Shown one piece after another: positions 37,133-46,271 of a stretch of DNA of 64,000 bases (position 1 is the stretch's first letter; every line of letters starts with the position of its first letter). The stretch spans positions 1 to 64,000 of the forward strand of contig CM017450.1 of NCBI GenBank assembly GCA_007674295.1, in the 5' to 3' direction. Source of the stretch: Antonospora locustae (Eukaryota; Microsporidia). A program made the position numbers and the translations under genes. The notes under the pieces are model-generated. The model was not told the DNA's origin. It was given only the letters and a program-made list of their open reading frames with translations, and searched no databases.

Positions 37133-38194
37133 TCACCAGTCTACCAAAAAGTTGGTTTTTTTTGTTGTCGCCGGCTTAAATTTGCGCTTTATAGAAACAT
37201 ATCTTGGGATATTCTCTAATGTACAGCTCTCAAACATGCTATACAACCGTTTAATTTCTGCTGACACAGTATCTGTTCCTGCAGGCCCGCGCGCACATGC
37301 ATCTTCGCACAAAAATACTTCAGCGAAGTCGAAGTCTACTTTCTTTTTTGTCCTGGTGATCATATTCAATACATTTTTTATACCATAGATTTTGTGTAGT
37401 GTATGTGTTTTCTCGTCCACTTTACACCGGTATACCCAGTGGCCCTTGCTTACCTGCTCAGCAACTACATTTTCACATTCCATCTTCTTCAGAATGTACT
37501 CGGTGTATCCGCCGCTGAAGCTTTTGTACGGGACAAGTGCTTTTTCTCTAGATACTAGGTCTTTATTACATTTTGCAGCACGAAACTGCTTGTGTGCAAG
37601 AAAATCTATGAACTCATCTGTAGACAAAATGTAATCGATTTCGCATCCGTCTCTTTTGTTTTCCATCTTTTTGTCGTAGCAAGGCACAATGCTGGTTATT
37701 CTGCCTCTTTTTCTGAGGGTTCCTGCACAGAGTTGCTGTGGCGTAAGCACTCTGCAAAGGTTGCCCAGGAGATGCTGTCCGCTTCTCTCTATGTACGCAA
37801 CGGTGCCTGGACAATCGCTTGTTATTATCGGAACGGAGGAACCAAAGAACTCATCTGCAACCATCTCAAGAACTGCCCATTGGTAGTATGAGGTATCTAT
37901 AACTTCAATCGCATTGCAGGAAACCTTTAGAAACTCGGCCAGAGATTTCTCAAAATCCTGGTAAGACAAGTCTTGCTTCTCAAACATTGCAGAGTATATT
38001 CTCACTTTTGAGTATGGTGATATCATGAAGTGCTGCTCCGAATCGTCCTCAATAAGTCTTTTGTAGTCTGATTGTTCTAGAAGCCTCTCCTCTTCGGATG
38101 TTATGCATCCGCTGCATGCAAGGCAATCACTAAGTGTTAGCTTAAGTGGACGCTCATCCTTTGTGCATTTTCTGCTCAAAGCTGGCGAATTCAT
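37133..38194 (-). CDS. NAR1: Nar1/IOP1-like cytosolic Fe-S assembly protein
   Basis: The protein has 353 residues. Nar1 passes iron-sulfur clusters to cytosolic and nuclear proteins via the CIA targeting complex; it is related to [FeFe] hydrogenases. N-terminal cluster ligands are C10 and C24-x2-C27-x2-C30 (LTLSDCLACSGC). Later conserved elements are VPIITSDCPGTVAYIE, SIVPCYDKK and, near the C-terminus, VFLCEDACARGP, all at hydrogenase-like cluster sites. It is somewhat shorter than yeast Nar1 (491). CCC touches the ATG. In this reduced parasite the CIA pathway remains because nuclear enzymes need clusters. Confidence 0.88.
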   Translation of the reverse strand: MNSPALSRKCTKDERPLKLTLSDCLACSGCITSEEERLLEQSDYKRLIEDDSEQHFMISPYSKVRIYSAMFEKQDLSYQDFEKSLAEFLKVSCNAIEVIDTSYYQWAVLEMVADEFFGSSVPIITSDCPGTVAYIERSGQHLLGNLCRVLTPQQLCAGTLRKRGRITSIVPCYDKKMENKRDGCEIDYILSTDEFIDFLAHKQFRAAKCNKDLVSREKALVPYKSFSGGYTEYILKKMECENVVAEQVSKGHWVYRCKVDEKTHTLHKIYGIKNVLNMITRTKKKVDFDFAEVFLCEDACARGPAGTDTVSAEIKRLYSMFESCTLENIPRYVSIKRKFKPATTKKTNFLVDW

Positions 38195-38389
38195 GGGAGT
38201 TAAGCGGTATTTTTATTAACCATGATTTTACTGTAAGCTATGTGCTAGTATTAGGATAGATCTCTATTATGTACATCAATAAAAATGCACTAAAACATAT
38301 TGAGGTGCAGAAGAATCACGAAGTTTCTGCTTGGAAGATATATGGGTGTTAAACGGTAGCTGCCACGAGCTTTACAACTAAGACCTGCT

Positions 38390-39943
38390 CTACCCAATAA
38401 TTTTCCTAACTTGTTCAAGAAAGTCTGCTGAGTTTATGATTTCGGTAGACCCATAGATCATTTCAAGACCAAACCTCTTTCCGAGCTCATTGAGGCTTTT
38501 CAGCTCTGTATACGTGCCTCCTCCATTGCAGAAGACGACAACACGTGATATTTCTTTTTCAAAGCAATGAGTTCCAAATGGGTTCAAAATGTCTAATCCA
38601 TCTGTGTTCTGGTTTCTTATTCTTGTAAGAATGCTCTCCACATACTTCGACAGCGGCGACTCGTTGCTTACAGGTAAAAGCTTCTTGATGCTTCCCATAA
38701 TGCTGGACACCACCTGCCTGTATGACGTCCCTGCCTTCTGCTCGCCCCCCTCAGCCCCCTTGAAGAACTTCAGAATCTTTGAATCTATTTTTCTTGACTG
38801 GAGAAGCGTCTCCACAACAGCGACATTGTCTCCTTTCAGCATTGATATTGCCAGTCTAAGAATGTCCTCGTCATCGCCCTTTTCTGATATTTCCAGAAGA
38901 TCCTGCTTTTTGAACGAGCTTCTTTCAATCTTGTAGAAATCGTCTATCGAGCGCTTCTTGATTATATCCACAAGTGCAAGACATATGGACATGTGTGTGT
39001 GCATAGTTGTTTTTTTTCTTGCAAGTTCCGGTGCCTTCTCAAGCGCCTCCTCAATTTTCTTCTTATCGCTCTTTTCGTCCACGCATCTCAGGGCCATCTC
39101 CTTCTTATAGTCCAAAAGCTCCTTTTCAACTCTCTCTGCAACAACGGGAAAATACTCCTCGCTATTCTTCATCCAAAAGTCGTCTGCAGGATCCAGGTGC
39201 ATAGTTTTGTTCTCTGACTTGAAAAAAACCTTATTTTGGTGAAATGGAAGCAGGTCCTTGATCAGCGAACTGTATGTCCACACGTGCTCCACAGGCGACC
39301 TCACATCAAAGTGCCTGTCAAGCAGTATAAGAAGCGGCTTCTTTCTTGTGTCCTTCAGCAGCTTTGTATTTTTTATCTGCTTCAGAAGTTTTTCTCCGAC
39401 CTGTGTGTCCTTGTTTGGCAGAATGAACGGTGCCTCTCCCAGTGTCAGAAACACTCCAAAGAGTGACTGCACTATCGCATTTTCATCCACAGGATCGGAA
39501 AACGTGTTCTTGCGATGCAGTGTGAACAGATTCTCCTGAAGAGCTACAAAATTCATGTATTGATCAAAGATGTTCCTGACAAAGAGGCCCTTGCCCTTTT
39601 CAGAAAGCGCAATTGCAAGTCTTTCAAGAAGCGATCTCCTTATGGCGCCCGTGAAGTTGATGTGATACTCAGAGTACAGTTCATCGAGCACATCTCTGGT
39701 TATTAAGTCAATGTTTTTCTCTGTCTCTTCGACAAAGTAGATTGCAGGTGTGTCGCGAATTCCCCCTCTTTTTGACTCCAACAGAAAGTGCGCAGTGATG
39801 TTGCACTCGCGCAGCTCGTTTACATGCAAGAGCGGAGAGATTATGTCCTGTGTTCTGTGGTCAAGAAGCAGCACCTTCCATGGAGACTGTGTTCTCGTGT
39901 TGAGAAACTCTATGACTCTTCCTCTCTGACACGTTCTAAGCAT
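38390..39943 (-). CDS. SLY1: Sly1-like Sec1/Munc18 protein
   Basis: The protein has 517 residues. SM proteins clamp SNARE bundles during fusion; Sly1 serves ER-Golgi traffic. Evidence for Sly1 rather than Vps45 or Sec1: KVLLLDHRTQDIISPLLHVNEL, then TPAIYFVEETEKNI, and KPLLILLDRHFDVRSPVEH, all typical of the Sly1 group. It is somewhat shorter than yeast Sly1 (666). CCC touches the ATG. The syntaxin-18/Ufe1-like SNARE, a family known to bind Sly1, lies 4 kb away. Confidence 0.85.
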   Translation of the reverse strand: MLRTCQRGRVIEFLNTRTQSPWKVLLLDHRTQDIISPLLHVNELRECNITAHFLLESKRGGIRDTPAIYFVEETEKNIDLITRDVLDELYSEYHINFTGAIRRSLLERLAIALSEKGKGLFVRNIFDQYMNFVALQENLFTLHRKNTFSDPVDENAIVQSLFGVFLTLGEAPFILPNKDTQVGEKLLKQIKNTKLLKDTRKKPLLILLDRHFDVRSPVEHVWTYSSLIKDLLPFHQNKVFFKSENKTMHLDPADDFWMKNSEEYFPVVAERVEKELLDYKKEMALRCVDEKSDKKKIEEALEKAPELARKKTTMHTHMSICLALVDIIKKRSIDDFYKIERSSFKKQDLLEISEKGDDEDILRLAISMLKGDNVAVVETLLQSRKIDSKILKFFKGAEGGEQKAGTSYRQVVSSIMGSIKKLLPVSNESPLSKYVESILTRIRNQNTDGLDILNPFGTHCFEKEISRVVVFCNGGGTYTELKSLNELGKRFGLEMIYGSTEIINSADFLEQVRKIIG

Positions 39944-40136
39944 GGGCGGATTTTTGTGTGTGCTTAAACAGATTCATATGCAATGCACCAGGCTGCGGCC
40001 TCTTGGCGTTTTCGCAATAAGTGTGCAAAACATGCCAGCAGGTGTACTTACTAGCCCCTGCTAGGACCATGTGCATGCAGAGGTTCTCTATCGAAATACA
40101 AAATTCAAAACCCTGGGGCCGCTGACAAGATCGCCA

Positions 40137-41063
40137 ATGGAGGAAAGAGAAGATTTGAATTACAAGATAGTAAAGAAGCTTGCGTCAGGTGCTTTTGGTG
40201 ACATATATATGGCAATACACGAGGAGACTGCTAAGAAGGTTGCCGTCAAGGTGGAGAAGAGAAGACATCTGAAGCAGCTAAAGCATGAATATAACGTATA
40301 CACCAGCCTATATGACGGAACAACCGACTTTCTTCCCAGAGTATATGGATACAGAGAGTTCTTCTTGAACGATGAGCCGGTAAATGGAATGTTCATGGAT
40401 CTTCTAGGCTACTCGCTGCAGGAACTCTTTGACTTTTGCGAAAAAAGATTTACACTGAAGACTGTTCTAATGCTTGGAGAAATGATTTTGAGCCGTATTG
40501 AGTACGTCCATTTCAAGAACTACATACATCGAGACATCAAGCCTGACAACTTTGTGTTCGGAAAGGAGGAGCACAACAGAAATAAGCTCTTTATCATTGA
40601 CTTCGGCCTGGCCAAGATGTACAGAAACCCGTACACCTTTATACACATACCACCTAGACAAGGAAAGTCGCTAACTGGAACTGCACGGTATGCATCACTG
40701 AATGCACACCTTGGCTATGAGCAGGGAAGGCGAGACGATCTGGAGAGCCTCGCATACTGTCTGATATTTTTCTTGAAGGGAAGGCTTCCGTGGCAGGGCC
40801 TACCGGGAGCATCGAAGAAGGAGAAGTACAAGAACATATGCGAGATGAAGGAGAGAATAAGCGTACGGGAGCTTTGTGAGGGGCTTCCATCTGTCTTCTC
40901 TAAGTTTTTGCATTACATAAAGGGGCTGTCATTTGAAGAGATGCCAAGCTACCTTTATTTGAAAAATCTTTTTGTTTCTGCAATAAGGGAGCACAAAATA
41001 GTCAACGACGGAAACTTCGATTGGATTATAAAGAGGGATCTGATGCGTAGAGACAGGCTCTAG
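40137..41063 (+). CDS. Casein kinase 1-type protein kinase
   Basis: The protein has 308 residues. GSGAFGDIY-like loop (ASGAFGDIYMAI), HRDIKPDNFV, DFGLAKMY, and the CK1 hallmark LTGTARYASLNAHLG followed by EQGRRDDLESLAY all match the CK1 family. The C-terminus has no lipid site, so it is not obviously membrane-bound (Hrr25-like rather than Yck-like, uncertain). ATG at 40137 (MEEREDLNYKIV) is chosen as the family's natural start; the frame is open for 22 more codons. CCC and GGGG lie about 20 bases before it. It is divergent from Sly1. Confidence 0.92.
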   Translation: MEEREDLNYKIVKKLASGAFGDIYMAIHEETAKKVAVKVEKRRHLKQLKHEYNVYTSLYDGTTDFLPRVYGYREFFLNDEPVNGMFMDLLGYSLQELFDFCEKRFTLKTVLMLGEMILSRIEYVHFKNYIHRDIKPDNFVFGKEEHNRNKLFIIDFGLAKMYRNPYTFIHIPPRQGKSLTGTARYASLNAHLGYEQGRRDDLESLAYCLIFFLKGRLPWQGLPGASKKEKYKNICEMKERISVRELCEGLPSVFSKFLHYIKGLSFEEMPSYLYLKNLFVSAIREHKIVNDGNFDWIIKRDLMRRDRL

Positions 41064-41289
41064 AATCTTTGACACAATAAAGATGTATTCAATAAACAAC
41101 TGCATATTGCAATGTGTAACTTATTCTCCTTGTAGTTTGTTTCTGAAACCACATAATCTTGTCTGTCGGCTTGCACTTGCTGTCTATGAGCTGGCGAACA
41201 TGGGCTCTTGAAAACAACACGTATATGAATGCAAAACACCCTGTTATTGTTTTGCTTTTGCCGTGGCCTTAAATTGCATAAAGAAATTA

Positions 41290-41293
41290 CCCC
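41290..41293 (+). promoter_or_regulatory. CCCC start signal of UBA1
   Basis: CCCC four bases before the ATG at 41298 decides the start against an upstream ATG at 41229. Confidence 0.55.
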
Positions 41294-41297
41294 TAGG

Positions 41298-44177
41298 ATG
41301 AGTGAAAACATCGACGAGTCTCTGTATTCAAGGCAGCTTTATGTTCTTGGGTACGAGGCGATGGAGAGAATGCTGAAAAGTACAGTTCTTATCAAGGGAA
41401 TGAATGGACTGGGTCAAGAGATTGCAAAGAATGTGTGCCTTGCGGGCGTAAAGAAGGTGTATATAAATGACCCCACGGTAGTTTCTGTGCAGGACCTGTG
41501 CACTGGGTTTTATCTTACAGATGAAGATGTCGGATTGAGACGAGACATGGCTGTCTTGAAGAAGCTGCGTAGTCTGAACACATATGTGCAGGTAGAAGTT
41601 GTGGAAGACGTAAGGATCTATAGCAGGTACAGCTGTCTTGTCGCATGCGGGCTGTCTATAGGAGAACAGGTGACTCTGGACAATTTCTGCAGGGAAAAGG
41701 GGATATACTTTGTTGGGTGCCAAGAGCGTGGTGTGTTTTCTCAGGTCTTCTGCGACTTTGGCGATGAGTTTCTTGTGATTGACCCCACAGGGGAGGTGCA
41801 GGCAATGGGTGTCATAAATGACATAGACGATAACGGTGTTCTAACGACTATTGAAGGCGAAAGACACAACCTCGAGGACGGAGATCTGATCAAGATCACT
41901 GAAAACAAAAGCTACGAGGGCCAGATGTTTGAAGTAAGTGTAGTGAATCCATACAAGCTGCAGCTCAAGCGTATCAGGGATCTGAGCATGTTGCAGGAGG
42001 AGAACTCGTCAAAGATGACAAATACCAGTCGAACGTCTTTCGTAGTGTCACAGGGCGGATACTTTGAGCAACAGAAAAAGACACAAGTTCTGAACTTCAA
42101 AAAGCTGGAAGATCTTCTAGAAAGCCCATCAATTATGAACTTTGACTATAGTGACAGTGAAAGAGCACATACCATACATCGCTGCTTTGTGCTTTTGGAC
42201 GAGTTCAAGCGAAAACATGGACGCATGCCGCTTCCAAGAAACGAAGCGGATGCAGAAGCCTTTCACGATATGTTTGAAAAAAAATTTGAAAAAAACAAGC
42301 ATACAGACCTGGTAAGGGTGTTTTGCCGGCAGCCTCCGGGCTCACTAATACCCATATGCTCTATCATAGGGGGATTTGTTGCGCAGGAGGTCCTGAAGGC
42401 ATGCAGCGGAAAGTTTCATCCGCTGTTTCAGTTCATGTACTTTGACTCTGTCCAGTGTCTACCGGATGCGACGGATGACGACTTTTCTCGAGAAAACTCG
42501 CGATACGGCCCTCTGATTGAGCTTTTTGGAAGGAAGAATGTGGAGAAGATATTCAATGCAAAAGTCTTTGTTGTAGGTGCTGGTGCAATAGGCTGCGAGC
42601 ATCTGAAAAATTTTGCGATGCTCGGGCTGGGATCCAAGGGTGTCGTGTACATAACAGATATGGATTCGATAGAACAGAGCAACCTAAACAGACAGTTTCT
42701 GTTCGGGCCCTCTGATGTGTCAAAAATGAAGTCTGTAGTTGCTGCACGAGAGGTAAAAAGACTCAATCCAGATGTAAACGTCGTTTCGTTCAACCTGAAG
42801 GTTGGTCAAGAGACAGAAAATATCTTTGGAGATAGGTTCTACAGAGACATCGACTTTGTAGCAAATGCCCTTGACAATGTCGAGTCACGGCTTTACATCG
42901 ACGAGAGGTGTGTTTTCAACAAAAAGGCGATGTTTGAGACAGGCACGCTAGGAACAAAGGGAAACTCGCAGGTTGTTCTACCCGACGTTACAGAAAGTTA
43001 TGCATCCTCGCACGACCCCCCTGAAAAAAGCATTCCCCTCTGCACCATCAGAAACTTTCCAAATCTAATTGAACACACAATAGAGTGGGCGTTGAACGAG
43101 TTCAAAACAGTGTTTCACGACAACATCATATCAATCTCGGACCACCTCAGTGCATCATCTTCTGGGTGCGACAACGAGGATGTGCAGTGTCTTTTGGAGA
43201 GCGCACCAACAAGCGTAAAGCAATGTGTTGAGAAGGCTGCCTACCTCTTCAAAAGATACTTCTACGACTCCATCAACTCTCTGCTCGAGTCTTTTCCTCC
43301 AGATGCAGTTACGCAGGAAAACATTCCGTTCTGGACTCCTCCTAAAAGACCACCTGCATCGATATCATTTGACATCAACGACCCGCTTCACATCCTGTTT
43401 ATATTGAGCGCATCCAACCTGTACGCCTATTGCTATGGCGTTCCGCACAAAATCACCAAGACAATGGCGCTTGATGTTATCAAAGAGAAAACAAAGGTAG
43501 GCACGTTTGAAGAAGAAGTGGAAGATCTTGCCACTCGTGTATCTTCACTGCCTGGACTATATCCAGTGGTGTTTGAGAAGGATAACGACCTTAACCACCA
43601 TGTAGACTTTATCTACGCATGCGCAAACCTGAGGGCTAACAACTACAAAATACAGAACGCCTCTCGGCACACAGTAAAGGGTATTGCAGGACGCATCATC
43701 CCTGCAATTGCAACTACAACTGCACTCATATCTGGAATGTCTGTTCTGGAAATGATAAAGTTTATCTTCTCATCTGCGCTCGACAACTATAAGAACGCAT
43801 TTGTGAACCTTGCTCTGCCGTACCTTGCTACAAGTACACCAATTCCGCCTACAAAGAGTGAATATTACTTCAAGAAAGACGAGCGGATTTCATTTACAAT
43901 TTGGGACAGATTTGAGATGGAAGACCAAAGACTTGCGGACCTGATAGCGTACTTCAAGGAAAAGCACCAGGCAATTATAACCATGATGATGGTTGACGGT
44001 GTGCTTGTATACATGAATACAGACAAGAAGACGCAATTAAACTTAAGCAAGTATGTGAGCGAACTTACAAAGAGCGAGATGAATGCTGTTGTAGATGTTG
44101 TTTTTGAAAACACAGAGTGCGAAAGCTTTCCATCCATAGTTGTTGATGTATCACAAAAAAACAAATCAGTCGTGTAA
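41298..44177 (+). CDS. UBA1: Ubiquitin-activating enzyme E1
   Basis: The protein has 959 residues. It activates ubiquitin with ATP and hands it to E2 enzymes. Two adenylation-like halves are seen: the inactive one (MNGLGQEIAKNVCLAG) and the active one (VGAGAIGCEHLKNFAM, with NLNRQFLFGPSDV). The catalytic cysteine is in SIPLCTIRNFPNLIEHTIEW, about residue 582. The Cys domain and the C-terminal ubiquitin-fold follow. The length is near that of yeast Uba1 (1024). CCCC precedes the ATG. It converges with the next gene (145 bp). The window also encodes the SUMO E1 subunit and proteasome Rpn5, so protein tagging is well represented. Confidence 0.95.
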   Translation: MSENIDESLYSRQLYVLGYEAMERMLKSTVLIKGMNGLGQEIAKNVCLAGVKKVYINDPTVVSVQDLCTGFYLTDEDVGLRRDMAVLKKLRSLNTYVQVEVVEDVRIYSRYSCLVACGLSIGEQVTLDNFCREKGIYFVGCQERGVFSQVFCDFGDEFLVIDPTGEVQAMGVINDIDDNGVLTTIEGERHNLEDGDLIKITENKSYEGQMFEVSVVNPYKLQLKRIRDLSMLQEENSSKMTNTSRTSFVVSQGGYFEQQKKTQVLNFKKLEDLLESPSIMNFDYSDSERAHTIHRCFVLLDEFKRKHGRMPLPRNEADAEAFHDMFEKKFEKNKHTDLVRVFCRQPPGSLIPICSIIGGFVAQEVLKACSGKFHPLFQFMYFDSVQCLPDATDDDFSRENSRYGPLIELFGRKNVEKIFNAKVFVVGAGAIGCEHLKNFAMLGLGSKGVVYITDMDSIEQSNLNRQFLFGPSDVSKMKSVVAAREVKRLNPDVNVVSFNLKVGQETENIFGDRFYRDIDFVANALDNVESRLYIDERCVFNKKAMFETGTLGTKGNSQVVLPDVTESYASSHDPPEKSIPLCTIRNFPNLIEHTIEWALNEFKTVFHDNIISISDHLSASSSGCDNEDVQCLLESAPTSVKQCVEKAAYLFKRYFYDSINSLLESFPPDAVTQENIPFWTPPKRPPASISFDINDPLHILFILSASNLYAYCYGVPHKITKTMALDVIKEKTKVGTFEEEVEDLATRVSSLPGLYPVVFEKDNDLNHHVDFIYACANLRANNYKIQNASRHTVKGIAGRIIPAIATTTALISGMSVLEMIKFIFSSALDNYKNAFVNLALPYLATSTPIPPTKSEYYFKKDERISFTIWDRFEMEDQRLADLIAYFKEKHQAIITMMMVDGVLVYMNTDKKTQLNLSKYVSELTKSEMNAVVDVVFENTECESFPSIVVDVSQKNKSVV

Positions 44178-44322
44178 CAGCGGCACCGCGCAGAATTGTT
44201 TCCTAGGCCAAAGAATATGCAAGGACATCTAAGTAGTTAAAAAGCACGTTCTACACATGTGGCTTAATTACATGTGCAGTGCAGGAGCCCCCTCTTTTAT
44301 TCACAAGAAGTTTCCTAGGGCA

Positions 44323-45180
44323 CTACACAACATATCTCCAGTCTTTGTCGATGACGCCAAGTCTAATCCAGTATGACTTGGACTCCTCTCTCTTGAGAAG
44401 CAAATCCTCAAAAACCTTCAGCGTGACAAGTACAACAACTTTGTCTTTTCCAACAAACTCGACCTCCACCATGGAGAGACAAGAGCACGGAAAGTACCAT
44501 CTGTCTTTGTGAGATGGCTGCTCAATTTTGAAAAGATTAAATGGGCGGCACTTTGTCTCTGTCCAGTATGCATGAGACACTATCACCCTGCGAAACTCAG
44601 TGCTTTCAGAAAACGGTAAGTTGCTCTCTGGAGCTCTGTCTTCTGTCTCGTCTTTGAATATCTCGATGTCCTTTGCCATCACTGATATCTGCGACAGCAC
44701 AGACGGCGACAGTCTGGCTTCCAGCATTTCCACAAGACTCCATGGAACTGTGCTGTCCACAATCAGGCTTTTTGTGATGTGAAGAAGAAAGAGCGAAGAT
44801 ACGTCGCCAAGCAAGTCACAAACAAAGGAGTATATGTTGGTGTATTTGATACCTGGATGCCAGTAGTAAAGGTCGTCCTTAATGCGTTTGTTTTCTATAA
44901 AAACAAGAAATGTCTGAAAAAGATCGTCTCTTGCTTTCAGGCAGCTACCCATCTCTTCGATTTCCCTTTGAAAGCGCTGCGGAACGGTAAACAGTTTCTC
45001 CAGAAGCTCAAGTATCCTGGATGTTGGATGGCTATTGAGACTTGGGATTTCATACACCACCTGCACCAAGTATGGAATATACGAGAATCCCCTTGTGGCA
45101 TTTCCTCTTTTCTCTAGTTCTCTGATGATATTCTTGTTCAGCTTTTTTGCGCTAAGAAGAGATCGAACGTCTTCTTCCAT
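44323..45180 (-). CDS. Protein of unknown function, 285 residues
   Basis: CCC touches the ATG, so the start is well supported. The protein is soluble, helical and well structured in appearance: EKRGNATRGFSYIPYLVQVV, LLEKLFTVPQRFQREI, YYWHPGIKYTNIYSFVCDL and, toward the C-terminus, a strand-rich part (VEVEFVGKDKVVVLVTLKVF). No signal peptide or membrane segment is seen. I do not recognise the family. It sits between UBA1 and a membrane protein gene. Confidence 0.7.
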   Translation of the reverse strand: MEEDVRSLLSAKKLNKNIIRELEKRGNATRGFSYIPYLVQVVYEIPSLNSHPTSRILELLEKLFTVPQRFQREIEEMGSCLKARDDLFQTFLVFIENKRIKDDLYYWHPGIKYTNIYSFVCDLLGDVSSLFLLHITKSLIVDSTVPWSLVEMLEARLSPSVLSQISVMAKDIEIFKDETEDRAPESNLPFSESTEFRRVIVSHAYWTETKCRPFNLFKIEQPSHKDRWYFPCSCLSMVEVEFVGKDKVVVLVTLKVFEDLLLKREESKSYWIRLGVIDKDWRYVV

Positions 45181-45568
45181 GGGCAGCTTTTTGACCTAAA
45201 ATGACACAGCACTCGCAGTACGGTTAGCCTACATTGCAGTGTCTGGGCTCTGCACAGAGGCTGCAGAAAAAGGAATGTTGCAATAGTGGGCCCATATATA
45301 CATATGATACCAAGTAACAAATTTCTGTATCATCACACTTTCAATGAAGAAATCAGAAGCCATAGTGCTTCTTCAACGTTTGTACAAGACTTATGTTTCT
45401 ATTTTAAGATTGCAGCGAAACTAACCATTGGCTTTTTTCTTTATACAGTATGCAATACAAATATCTGTGCAAAATTGCACAAACTCAGAGTGCATCCAAA
45501 CCACACAAAAATCTATTTTGAACGTGTCTCCTTTTAGCATGTGATTTATTAACGTCTCCATTGCCCTT

Positions 45569-46162
45569 ATGGTTGTAAGAGGAAAGTTGTATTTAGATGA
45601 GCATCAGATTGTGATCGAATGCATATGGCGCTCAATTAAACTACAGAAGTTTAGGCTTATTCCGTTTATAACATATTCATACTCCAATGCGCTTATATTT
45701 GTAGGCATCTATGTTTTGGTGCACTGCGCAGCGGCAATGTGTGAAGTATACATATTTAGAAACATAAAGATGGGGCTTCTTACACTTTTGTATGTGGATG
45801 CTGGTCTGTTTGTGCTTCTTACAGGGATTTTCTGCGGAATGGCATACATATACTGTTGCATGCAGCGCGGTCCCATTGTTTACAGAAAATACCTCTACAT
45901 CGCCATTCTGTCAAATGTGTATTGCCCGTTTCTTGTTGTGATTGCAAGCATTACGTGCATCAACAAGTACTTTGTGCTGATTGCTGCGTTTTTCCACATT
46001 TCTATAACGCACTTTTTGACGTACAAGAACATGCCTTTTCTGGCAATCCAGGAAGGAAAGCAATTTAGAACTCATCTTGTTATACTCCTGAACAACACGT
46101 TGTTTGTCACATCTGTCATATGTTATATATATCTCACGGTGTCTGCTACTCAAGGTCCCTAA
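45569..46162 (+). CDS. Multi-spanning membrane protein, unknown
   Basis: The protein has 197 residues with five likely membrane segments: about 37-57 (YSYSNALIFVGIYVLVH), 69-92 (LLTLLYVDAGLFVLLTGIFCGM), 108-126, 130-148 and 172-192. Loops are short and Cys and aromatic residues are common. CCC lies two bases before the ATG. No motif is recognised. Its stop is 109 bp from the convergent Mtr4 gene. Confidence 0.7.
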   Translation: MVVRGKLYLDEHQIVIECIWRSIKLQKFRLIPFITYSYSNALIFVGIYVLVHCAAAMCEVYIFRNIKMGLLTLLYVDAGLFVLLTGIFCGMAYIYCCMQRGPIVYRKYLYIAILSNVYCPFLVVIASITCINKYFVLIAAFFHISITHFLTYKNMPFLAIQEGKQFRTHLVILLNNTLFVTSVICYIYLTVSATQGP

Positions 46163-46271
46163 AGTAACAGGCGCCTCTCTGGGCAGTAAGCTGGGAGTAT
46201 TAATCAAGGAATAAAAATTTGCTGCAAGTTGTGAGTACAGATGGTACCAAAATTAGGCTCTGCAGTCTACT

